A stretch of DNA of 64,000 nt. Origin: Brienomyrus brachyistius (Eukaryota; Chordata; Actinopteri; Osteoglossiformes; Mormyridae). A program made the position numbers and the translations under genes. Shown here in pieces: positions 22,867 through 31,949 of this stretch (the stretch's first letter is position 1; every line of letters begins with the position of its first letter). Location of the stretch: assembly GCF_023856365.1 (NCBI RefSeq), contig NW_026042394.1:372001-436000 (forward strand), given 5' to 3'. The notes beneath the pieces were generated by a model that saw nothing but the letters and a program-made list of their open reading frames with translations, was not told where the DNA came from and did no database searches.

Positions 22867-23447
22867 GCCAAGTAACAAGACAGGGAGCAAGAAACAAAAC
22901 TCCTCTTTCTTAATTATCCACATCGTTATTAACGACACAGGTATATATACAGGTACATATACAGGTACATGTATATACTCAAAAATACATCCAGAACACA
23001 CAATTAAATGAAAAACGTAATTTAAGAACACTTGAAATTTTCATTCAGTTTCTTTCATCTGTTTAATATAATCGATCAGTCCCTGTGCGTTTGCCCCAAA
23101 CCATTCAGCATGGTACACAAGGGAGACAAGTAAGCATGTGTGACATCAAAGAACTGATTGCAGCAACTCAGCCTTTCCACAACATTAAAGCCGCTTATTC
23201 CCCCCCATGCCATGAAGAAATAATCTCTGTGGCTCCCCTCTCCCCCTCCCTCAGCCCCCAGTCTGGCTTGAACATTTGCACTTCCAGTAAAAATGCGCCC
23301 CAAACACACTGACACCAAACTCAGCACCGGTGCTCCGTAAAATCCCGTGATTCAGTCTCAGAAGCACTGGCTCCCCTGCCCTCCTCTGAACATTATTAAA
23401 GCTACACCCTGAACACTCTGTGTGACTGACATGAATGAGAAGCATCT

Positions 23448-23573
23448 TTATTCATAATCTCTGTAGCGGAGGTCAGAATACAGAGTGTCATTATTCCCGT
23501 CTTTCTTCTGTCTCCTGGGTTTTGGCTTCTTAAGGTTCAGGGCAGCGTAATTCAGTGTGTCCTCGTCATGGCA
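23448..23573 (-). CDS. NITR-like exon 6 (tail with ITIM and ITSM-like motifs)
   Basis: Acceptor TCTCCACAG at 23574. Residues CHDEDTLNYAALNLKKPKPR then NNDTLYSDLRYRDYE and TAA. LNYAAL fits the ITIM (L/V/I/S)xYxx(L/V/I); TLYSDL fits an ITSM-like TxYxx(L). Such tails recruit SH2 phosphatases in related receptors. The poly(A) signal AATAAA (minus strand, 23452-23447) overlaps the TAA stop. Confidence 0.75.
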   Translation of the reverse strand, partial: CHDEDTLNYAALNLKKPKPRRQKKDGNNDTLYSDLRYRDYE

Positions 23574-26500
23574 CTGTGGAGACAAAGATGGCAGAATTGG
23601 ATGGATCAAATCGGTTTGCTATTACCTATTTTCACAAATAGCACTTAAAATGCTGATCCCAGGATGGAAATCAGTCTGAGGTTCATTTGTTTTACTGACG
23701 ATTTGTAATTTGAAATATTTATTACATACTTGCTTGCGTGACCATTCCACTTTTGATATATCACTGTTCTTTTCATCTGTTTAAAATATATAACACATCA
23801 ATATATTATTTAATTTCGCACGGTATCATACCGTGGTCAGATAACATTCCGAATTTTCAAGCAATCAACATCCTTTTTGTCTCAAAAATGAAAGTAAAAA
23901 TGACTTCTGTCAATTTAAGTGTGCATGTTTGGATACGTGTCATTTGTTCTCATATATCATATATAATAAAATTGCTATAAAGGAGATCTTGGTAATAAAA
24001 GTTATTGATATGCAACTTATTGCAACATGTATATTTCAATAGATTTTGCAAAATATGAAAGATATAATACAAAAATGTAAATCTTACAGTACAAAAAGGT
24101 TTATATAAATAAGGTGAGATTTAATAATGGATTTTAAAACTGTATTACCTGCAAGAGTGGTTTTAATATGAAAATGTTATCTATCATAAAACAATTTTAT
24201 ATTTCTATAATTTGTTAAAATCTACATTTTGTCCTTCTGAGTGCATAAAGCCGGGCAGCGTACCTGCACAGTGTGTACAGGTCAGTTTACATCTTATACA
24301 AATGAGAGCAACGTTCAGAATAATGCTGCAAGATAAAACTATCAGCAAGCCAGAGTGAAGAGGATCCAGCAGCTTCTGAAAGCCTGTAACAAAGAGATAG
24401 ATTTCAGCATAATGATATAGAGACACATTTCCCATTTGCTTACATTACATTAGTTAAAGATCAAATCGATAACACATTACAGCAGTTGTTTTGTAAATAG
24501 TCCATTTTTAACATGAACTTCTAGTATTTTGCATTTTAACAATTTATATTAATATTTGAAATAATTATTAAATTAGGCTCCGGACCCCCCGCGACCCAAT
24601 AGGATAAGCGGTTTGGAAAATGGATGGATGGATGGATATTAATATTTGAAATAATTATTAAATTAGGCTCCGGACCCCCCGCGACCCAATAGGATAAGCG
24701 GTTTGGAAAATGGATGGATGGATGGATAATTATTAAATTAACATCTGTGTAATTTAATTTAAGCACTTAAATTAGAAAATTCATTACATTAAAAAAAGAA
24801 ATAAATGTCTTAATAGCAGAATAAGCTAAATAAAACTTTGAAGCAGATATACTCTCCACACTGGGTGCTACCATCTATATCCAGCTGTGTGCCGTTCCCA
24901 AACAGCATCTCCCCACACTGGGTGTTACCATCTATATCCAGCTATGTGCCGTTCCCAAACAGCATCTCCCCACACATGGCCACAGCGCAGTAGTAAGTCC
25001 CAGCATCGGAGAGGCTGAGGTTCCCCTTGGGGAGGCTGTAGACGCAGCTCCGTGTAGGAGATCCAGCCTCAGGGCTCTTCTCACACTCATCACTGCTGTT
25101 TCCATGGCTGTAAATGACTCCAGGAAGGGATTCTCCTGATCCATGTCTGAACCAGTAAACACTGTGTTCTCCTGCACAGCTCCCAGTCTCTATCGTACAC
25201 TGCAGGCTCACAGAGTCTCCTGGCTGCAATGTGTCAGACACAGGCTGCTGTACCACAGTCCTGCTGTTGGAGTCTTTACCTGAAAAGCAAAATAGTCATG
25301 ATGACAGCCCTTTGAGAATAACAATGGAAAATACAGATCCTCAAAAATTGTTCTTACAGATTTTTGGGAACTGAATCGATGTTCTTCTAGCCATCCAAGA
25401 AATCAGTAACTTCTTGGAGAACAGCTGACATTCTTCTCTCTTTTTATTGTATTACTGCTTATTAGTATATATCAGGTAACACTATACATTAACTGCACCT
25501 ACATAATACCTAAATAAAAATTATATGATAATAACAAACATTATAATCATATAATGTCTTGTATTAATGTATGAAGGTAGATGAATATAATTAATTTCAA
25601 TTCAAAGAAATGAAGTGTGTAAAGTGTACTTTATATTTTCATGATTTTCGTGACTTTACATTTGGTTTATGTTGCCCCTTTTCCACAGGAAGGTATTTAT
25701 TGTTTTTGCATATTTAGCTCTTGATGTGTTTTGGTATTTTTGAGCATTTTGCTGTAGTACCTGCATAATTTAATTCAAGAGCCGAAGAGCTGTTTGCCCA
25801 TTACTAGTTTGTCTATCTTTTAACATTAAAGAAAAAGTATACATAGTAAAAGGAATTACTTGGTTTCGTAGTTCCTCCTATTTATTTTCTTATGCACACA
25901 AAAGTAAGTTTTTCCGTTCAACCATAGCACTACAGCGAAAAGCAAAACGTCATGGCAAATACAATTATGCTTTATTCCAATACACATTGCTAATTTTTCA
26001 TTATTATTACATTTATTCAGCATAATATCTTCAAAGGTTTCATGATTTAATTTGCAATCTTCTGGCCTGAAATCTTTTCCTGCTACACTGAAGACTCTCT
26101 CAGCGTGTGCAGAGAAAGCTGCAGCCAAAGGGTTGGCATCCTCTGATAAACATGGTTGGTTCAGGTATCGGTGACATTATGTGAACCTTTCATGGCAGGA
26201 ATAGGGACTAGTTTGACTTTTGATGCAGGAAAAGTGTTTGGGACGTTTCTTAGGTTAGAAACTGCCGTCACTGCAGCCAACACTGACTTTTAAGGAGAGA
26301 CACTCAGCTCTTCCTATGAGCAGATCCACCATGGTGCACAAAATGACAGTATAATTATTATTTTAGGTGACACTTCAAATGTTGCATTATTTCATTCTTT
26401 ACAAAACGACATTTTTATAACAATGATGTATAACAATGTTAATGTGTTTATGTATAATTCATATTTAAATTAAAGTTCATATTTTAGTTAAAAGCTACAC

Positions 26501-26976
26501 CTACAGTACGTATATGAACTTGAATTTGAATCCAAACCCTTTTTCGTTCTTCTTCTTTAAATTCAAATATAAATTTCAATGCCACAACCTGTTTTCAACC
26601 ACAATTCAAATGTAATTCAGATTAACAAAATGAACTGAAATTCAAGTTCATATATGTATTCAAAATCCTGAATTTTAGGATACGTATTTGAGAATTTCAT
26701 TCTCAAATCAGTTCTGAATGGTGCACATCCCTAGTTCATATGTTAAATCATGCATTTTTTTTTTCAGAGTGAATACACACTGACTGCTCAGATAAATAAC
26801 GTCAAAAATAATTTTCTTTTGTTGCTTAAGATTTTTGCACAGTCCTATACTGTATATAACAACTCAAACATTTTTTTATGTTATTTGTTTTAAAGAGGCT
26901 GCAATGTGTAACATTAACATCTGTATAAAGAGAAGGTTAGGCTTTTGGCTGACAGCAAGCAAAATGCAACAAATTG

Positions 26977-27011
<35 letters not shown>

Positions 27012-27785
27012 ATGATTTTTGTTTGATGTTTAGAAAAACATTTATGGAACAAAGCAGACAATAAGGTATCTTTGCTAATTTTATATTGACAAACAACTAA
27101 ACTGTCAAAATTATTTTGCAGGGAATAATCTTACTGACATTATAATAAAGCAAATATGAAAATAGTTGGAATCTCATTTACCTGTGATTATGACAAAGGT
27201 TCCATTCCCGAAGGTGACCTCATGAAGAAACACAGCAGCACAATAATACACTGCAGAATCTGACGGCTCCACGTTAGAAATAGTGAGGTTAAAACTCCCC
27301 TCTGCATTCAGTAAGGAGTAACGTTTTATGCTTTTATATTCCTTGTAAAATTCACCAGGTACGTAGAGAAGTGCTTTCGCCATGGGCTGGGGCTTCCGAC
27401 CAACAGCTTGCTTAAACAAAGTAACAAAAGTTGTTTCTCCTTGACAGAAGCATGTCAGGGTCACACTGTCTCCAAGCTGAACCCTCATCAGGTGACTGGG
27501 CTGAACAACATCTGTAGTCAGTGCAGTGTCTGCAAAAACAGAAAAACAAAAAAAATCATAATCAAATAAGACATATAATAGTAATCTAAATAACTATTAA
27601 CTATGATGCAGATTAAATGGCCAAATTCCACTGATCACATCATACAGATAAATGAAAATATTAAAATCCCAAAATAATTTATATTATAGGGCCTTACTAA
27701 TGAAAATGAGAAGACCAAAGAGTCTGAACATTTTTGTGCTTCCACTGTTTAGAATAAACTGCTCTGCTGCTAAGTGAGAGATCAT
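23448..27785 (-). CDS. Novel immune-type receptor (NITR)-like gene, two Ig domains, ITIM tail; possibly a pseudogene
   Basis: NITRs are teleost cell-surface receptors of natural-killer-like cells, with V and V/I-type Ig domains ending in J-like strands, a transmembrane helix, and often inhibitory ITIM tails. The exons here, read on the minus strand, are: leader (27698-27785 or from 27731), V with J-like end (27182-27529), second Ig with J-like end (24929-25279), transmembrane (24264-24383), an inferred 32-nt exon (24149-24180), and tail (23448-23573). Every internal junction has AG/GT signals and phases agree throughout, given the 32-nt exon. An in-frame TAG at 24942-24944, in the second J-like strand, stops translation before the membrane helix. 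As it stands the gene encodes a soluble two-domain product or is a pseudogene. A TE fragment and a SINE piece lie in its introns. Confidence 0.75.
24149..24180 (-). CDS. Inferred 32-nt exon 5 of NITR-like gene
   Basis: Acceptor TATGATAG at 24181, donor TTGCAG|GTAATA at 24149/24148. Its 32 nt (with the one base carried from exon 4) give DNIFILKPLLQ and shift the phase from 1 to 0, which is what the tail exon needs. Without it exon 4 to exon 6 would stop at once. It was chosen because it solves the phase; no other support. Confidence 0.45.
24264..24383 (-). CDS. NITR-like exon 4 (transmembrane)
   Basis: Acceptor TGTTACAG at 24384. The exon (120 nt) reads GFQKLLDPLHSG then LLIVLSCSIILNVALICI, a hydrophobic helix, then RCKLTCTHCA, a basic/Cys-rich juxtamembrane part. 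No charged residue lies in the helix, so this is an inhibitory-type rather than an adaptor-pairing receptor. Donor TGCAG|GTACGC at 24264/24263, phase 1. Confidence 0.75.
24546..24740 (+). repeat. SINE copy 3, short 5'-truncated insertion, tandemly duplicated
   Basis: A 59-bp tail piece (GGCTCCGGACCCCCCGCG to (GGAT)n) occurs twice, at 24576-24635 and 24666-24725, in a 90-bp tandem. Flanks share ATAATTATTAAATTA (about 24561 and 24726), the original target duplication. It lies in the intron between NITR-like exons 3 and 4, antisense to the gene. Confidence 0.85.
24872..25279 (-). CDS. NITR-like exon 3 (second Ig domain, duplicated J-like end with stop)
   Basis: Acceptor TTTTCAG at 25280. Residues run VQQPVSDTLQPGDSVSLQC (Cys), VYWFRHGSGESLPGVIY (Trp kept), extra Cys in DECEKS and RSCVY, LSLSDAGTYYCAVAMCGEML and FGNGT. 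The next codon is TAG (24944-24942) where the second copy has CAG. Two donors follow J-like copies: GATG|GTAACA at 24929/24928 and, 57 bp on, GATG|GTAGCA at 24872/24871; both keep phase 1. Confidence 0.75.
25960..26160 (-). pseudogene. hAT transposase C-terminal dimerisation fragment
   Basis: The minus frame gives MAAAFSAHAERVFSVAGKDF then RPEDCKLNHETFEDIMLNKC. S-A-x-x-E-R-V-F-S-x-A-G is the signature of the hAT C-terminal dimerisation domain, with the usual LN..F..LM...CN end. Upstream sequence shows DANPLA but no catalytic part. It lies inside the intron between NITR-like exons 2 and 3, on the same strand. Confidence 0.8.
26980..27010. repeat. (AAT)n microsatellite
   Basis: About ten AAT triplets (TAATAATAATAATAATAAT). 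Frames through it read poly-Tyr or poly-Ile and are not genes. Confidence 0.95.
27182..27529 (-). CDS. NITR-like exon 2 (V domain with J-like end)
   Basis: Acceptor TTTTTGCAG at 27530. The exon starts with TALTTDVVQPSHL, then VQLGDSVTLTCFC (first Cys), FKQAVGRKPQP, NLTISNVEPSDSAVYYCA (second Cys), and EVTFGNGTFVIITG, a J-like FGxGT strand. The tryptophan that normally follows the first Cys by about 14 residues is replaced (TFVTLFKQ). The domain is joined to its J-like strand in one exon with no recombination signals, as in NITRs. Donor ACAG|GTAAAT at 27182/27181, phase 1. Confidence 0.8.
27698..27785 (-). CDS. NITR-like exon 1 (leader)
   Basis: Two in-frame ATGs: 27785 and 27731. The nearer one gives MFRLFGLLIFI, a short hydrophobic leader typical of this class; the farther adds 18 residues that are not hydrophobic. 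I prefer 27731. The donor is ATTA|GTAAGG at 27698/27697, leaving one base of a split codon. Confidence 0.65.
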
Positions 27786-28104
27786 GGTCGTGGTCGGGAT
27801 GAAAGGGCAGGAAACAGAGAGGAAACAGAGAGACACACATCAGGCTGATCTGATTGGCTGTTCACATGGGAACTTAAGTAACAGTGAAAAAGCATTTTAA
27901 TGTGCACTTACATGACGTTTATTAATTTACTCCTTAACATCCAGTTAAAATGAGAACAATTAGATAAACAGGAGCAGATACTGAGCATATAAAGTTCTTT
28001 GTACAGAGTGCTGAGATACTGTGGGAGAGCATTTGCTAATCATCTCTCTCAGACAAGCTCAGCACAGTATGAGTCTGTTATCTATCTGATATTAGACAGT
28101 CTCT
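27786..28104. other. Upstream region of the NITR-like gene
   Basis: GATTGGCTG at about 27858 contains an inverted CCAAT box (CAGCCAATC on the gene strand), about 70 bp upstream of the first ATG, a plausible promoter position. No TATA box was identified. Otherwise nothing is seen. Confidence 0.35.
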
Positions 28105-28325
28105 CATACAGTAATAATAATTGATACTTTATTGGTCCCTGTGGAGAAATTGTCTTAACTTCTCTCTCAACTTGCTCTCTTTTTTTTAGAGTAAACAGAG
28201 TAAGTTGTCTGCGAAGGGCAGCCACCCATAGTGATGCCCAGTGAGCTGGGGGTTAAGGGCCTCGCTCAAGGACGCAGAGATGTGCTGTGGCTGGGTTTGA
28301 ACCAGCGACCATCTTATTACAAGCA
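28105..28325 (-). repeat. Second SINE family, copy 2, with box B
   Basis: Minus strand has GGTTCAAACCC (28293-28303), a good Pol III box B, then GTGCTTGTAATAAG context upstream and the tail AATTTCTCCACAGGGACC. It shares order and orientation with 11510-11745. Confidence 0.8.
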
Positions 28326-28679
28326 CACAGGCATTAGATCTTCTAATCACACTTAAAAGGCAGATTAAATGTTCTTTCCACCATGCAAACAGAATGTAAA
28401 TTGTAGCTTTACTGCTTAGATTTACATTCACACATTTGCATTTAAAACAAGCATTTTAAGTGATGTACATGAGAGTAAATGGTGAATCAGTTTATTTGCC
28501 ACTCTACACATTACATTGGCGCCCATTATAAGTAACTGTACAGTGACATTGCAGTTCCTCAGTTGCTTTGATGCATTTCTGGAATCACCCTTAACATCTG
28601 CAAAACTGTAAGTGCATTTCCCAAAACAATTCGTGCAAACAGCACCACACAGATGGACTGTCTACAAAAAAAGTCATAG

Positions 28680-28870
28680 AGGCCACCAGCAGCCCGAATA
28701 CCACACCGTAAGGCCGTATGTTAGGATGCTCTCTATGGCAGAGCGGTAGGAGGCCACCAGCAGCCCGCATACCAGACCGTAAGGCAGCATGTTAGGATGC
28801 TCTCTATGGCAGAGCAGTTGAAGGTCCCGATCAAGAAATCCGACAAGTTTCCCCAATAAGCCAGTAACCC
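28680..28870 (-). pseudogene. LINE RT fragment in a 70-bp tandem duplication
   Basis: Minus frames read SAIESILTCCLTVWYAGCWW and YRSAIESILTYGLTVWYSGC. The pattern AIESILT..LTVWY is the RT C-terminal block of Rex-type LINEs. CCACCAGCAGCCCG occurs at 28683 and 28753, so the segment is duplicated with a 70-bp period. Confidence 0.6.
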
Positions 28871-28989
28871 CGCTTCATAGAACAGGCCACAGGACTGGTT
28901 TTGGTGAGATAGTCCGAGTAGTAGGTAGAAATCAGGATGGAGACTGAGTGTGGGTCTAACAGGTGAGCAGATGTAGGACAGAATGTAGA

Positions 28990-29001
28990 GCCCTCTGGTG
29001 G
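28990..29001 (-). promoter_or_regulatory. CTCF core-motif match
   Basis: Minus strand reads CCACCAGAGGGC, a full match to CCASYAGRKGGC. It faces the plus-strand match at 18640. Confidence 0.45.
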
Positions 29002-29209
29002 AGTGCCTGTGCATGACTGAATGTATGGTTTGGGTCTGATGGTCTGAATAGTTGGTAGAAATAGGCACCTTCCTACCTGATGTGGTAGGTCTAGATAAGG
29101 GGTCACCAACATGGTGCCCCAAGGATGCCCCCAATGACCACATGAGTTGCCCGTGGACCTGTTCTATAAAATAGCACAACTCACCAGCGAACATCATCTA
29201 AAATTTAAT

Positions 29210-30095
29210 TTTGTCCTGTTTCTAATCTATCACATTTGCATTTATATAGATTTGAAATTGAATATAAAAAAGCATTTAAAACATGTTTATCATGCATGAA
29301 GTTTAGACATGTTTAGGAGGGCGTTTAAAACTGATATCAAACTTCGTATGGCTCAGTACCCGTGAAGTAGCTCTCCGTTTTAAAAAGGTTGGTGACCCCT
29401 GGTCTAGATCTTGCAAGTTTGTTTGTACTGGCTGTGTGAACATACTGTAGCACTGTTAAGAATATGCAACACAGCCTGAGTTGGGGATCTGCTGTATGCA
29501 TCAGTAATATAATGCTTTGTCCTTTTCTAGGCTGTTCATTAAGACATAAAGCCTGAAAGTTTTCTGAATGGCATTAATGAAATTGAGCACTGCCCCCACC
29601 TGCTGGCCAATTTATTAAAACATTGAAATCGCTGTCTGCACAGGCTGACGTGTCATTTAAGTCTGATAATTTTCTATGAGTCAAACGGCAAGAAAATGAC
29701 AAGAAGTTAAAAACATGGAGTTAGATGAAGGAGAAAAGATTACAAATTTGAAGATTATGAAATCAGGACATGTCAGCTAAGTCAGCCAAGGTGGGTCTTA
29801 AACATATGGACGGAAGTATGAGCGCTAAACTTAAACGGGTTCACTTGTAACCGCTGCCACCAAATTTCGTTAAATTGCTGGGGAGGTCCAGATACATGAG
29901 ACAGGAATAGAAGGATTATTCTTTATTAATATACAGACGAGGGTTACAACCCTCCCTAGGGCAATAGAAGGGGATACCTGCCACGGGACATTCTAAAACG
30001 CTTAATGTGAAAATGCGTAACGCAACTTAATGTATTAAAACAGTCACCACAAATCACCAAATTTCTCGCGAATGTATCTGGCCATAAAGACTTAC
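29210..30095. other. Non-coding stretch
   Basis: No gene recognised. A one-mismatch CTCF-like site (minus strand CCAGCAGGTGGG) is at about 29596-29607. Confidence 0.4.
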
Positions 30096-30100
30096 CTGAC

Positions 30101-30225
30101 AAGAAATCAAAACCGAAATGCTAGGAATATGGACTTTAAGCCTTTTCTTTATGGGCGTCAATGGAGGGGAAAACGCTTGACGTAAGATGAAGTCCATATT
30201 CCTAGCATTTCGGTTTTGATTTCTT
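30101..30225. repeat. 36-bp perfect inverted repeat with 53-bp loop
   Basis: 30101-30136 (AAGAAATCAAAACCGAAATG then CTAGGAATATGGACTT) is the exact reverse complement of 30190-30225. Inside the loop CGTCAA and TTGACG form another short stem. No terminal repeats or target duplication of a MITE were seen. Confidence 0.9.
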
Positions 30226-30229
30226 CCCT

Positions 30230-30590
30230 GGCATGGGTGACGGGTGCACCACGTTCCCAAAGCCACGTTAGCCTCGAGCGAACTGCCCGGAGAAACCGCT
30301 CACACCAGCGCTGCAACCCGATCTCCTCCCCTTTTAAACACACATTTCTATGGCGTTAAATTAGTGCCAAAAGTCGTGCGCATAAAAACAGAAAATCCAT
30401 GCTCTCTACGCGCTCGCGATTGCACAGCACTCACTCACTCGCTCGCCGTTAAATTAGGGCCAAAAGTCGAACCACGCGCGTGCGTGTGCTCGAGTGCTGA
30501 AAACCCATCCCCTCTACGCGCTCGCGTCTGCACAGCACTCGCTCGCTCGAATTTCCCGCTTCGTCTTACCGTATATAAAAGAATGGGCCA
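30230..30590 (+). promoter_or_regulatory. CpG-dense region ending in a TATA box
   Basis: CpG-rich with an imperfect tandem of about 93-108 bp (CGTTAAATTAGTGCC/CGTTAAATTAGGGCC and CTCTACGCGCTCGCG twice). GTATATAAAAG at 30571-30581 is a strong TATA box, bracketed by TACCGTA and TACGGTA. AATAAAAT follows at about 30615, so an LTR is also possible. Confidence 0.4.
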
Positions 30591-31114
30591 ATGTACGGTA
30601 AATTGCATTGTGAATAAAATTTCTTAATACAACATCACAAAACCAATTTAATAAATTCAAATCCTGGGAAGAACGCTCCTCAGATATTAGTTCTCGGGTT
30701 AGTGTTAGCAGACTATAGGCGAAACCACCTTAAGTGCTATCTGTTAATGTTTATTAAATTAGCATTAAAATGGAGAGGTTTATAATATCTTTTGTCCTTG
30801 TAGCTGCTAAATACACTCATTATTAAAGCCATAAAGTTGTCTGCCTACTACATTGGAATCTCCACTGAGTAAGTGTTTTTGATGGATTTTATTTAACTTT
30901 ATTATACTCTGGTCCTTAGATCTAATGTCATACTTCTTCACTTATATTGTTTGTGAAAAGGTTTACCACGGTCAAACAGAGCAGCCACTACATCATCATA
31001 CATGAACAAGCACCTCACAAAACAAAAACATTTCATTTTCATAATTAAAACTTTTGAATGGTAGGCCTAGTGTGTGGATCAGAGACAAGATCTTGACACC
31101 TCATTAACTATAAT

Positions 31115-31855
31115 TTGTTCTGTGAACAGCTCAGATACCACCTTCTCGAAAGTCTTCTGCATAAAATAGAAATAGGATTCAGCGCGACTCCACTAAATTT
31201 GGATTACCTGGAGTTCCTTTGTCATCAGGAGCTGTATCTTCTGCAGGCCCTGTCTAATCACATTGAAGTACCTCCTGCTATCACCCTGGCTTTGCAAGAG
31301 CTCTTTGACCTTGTGAGGGCACATCTGGAACGTCCAGCCCCATGTGTCACACAGGAAGTCGCTGCCACCAATAGACGACCCAAGATTTTGATTGAAGAAC
31401 AATGTTTGAAAGAAATGCTCCATACTCAACTTCCTGTGCCTTGCATAGCCACACTGATGGGTGTTTCAAGAAGAACAATCTTAAGAAGAATAAAAGAGTA
31501 TGAGCTCTGTGTTAGGGAACTTGACAATTTGGTTTCTTCTGTCAAGAATGATCTACCAAATGCAGGCTACAGGATAGTCAATGCAGGCTGCAGTCAATGG
31601 GCTACAGGGTTCGGTGGAGAAGAGTTGCAGCCTCCATGCATTGGGTTGATTCCATGCGCATCATATAAAGGTTGTCAAGTCTTGGCTGTGTTGTACGCAG
31701 AATGTACCAGGGCCTTTGTCTCTAGTACACGTGGACACAAACCACAAGTTGATCCGGTTTGTATTACCAGCAAATTTATTTGGAGTAAACCCTGGGTGGA
31801 TTGGTGTGAGGTGGTGGTGGGGCTTTGGAGAAGATTTCCTGCCGATCAACACTAG
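31115..31855 (+). pseudogene. Integrase-core transposon gene, broken
   Basis: The frame reads an N-terminal helical part (LQALSNHIEVPPAITLALQE), RRPKILIEEQCLKEMLHT, then VPCIATLMGVSRRTILRRIK, a helix-turn-helix, and VSSVKNDLPNAGYR. Family proteins continue with a fragment that here appears in another frame near 31582 (QSMGYRVRWRRVAASMHWVD), and VHVDTNHKLIR is in a third frame at 31723. So at least two shifts break it before the DDE core, and the core itself is not found further on. This matches a fish protein family with an integrase core domain, assigned from remembered pattern. Confidence 0.7.
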
Positions 31856-31949
31856 CAACTTATATCTATCTGTCATGGAGGTCTCGGGACTCACAGATAT
31901 TCAGAGACATGTGGATAGTTTACCAGTGGTTTTCAGCAGGAAATAGTTA

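Noticed and set aside
22674..23031. Frames rich in Val/Cys or Thr/His
   Set aside because: They are translations of a (GT)n microsatellite.
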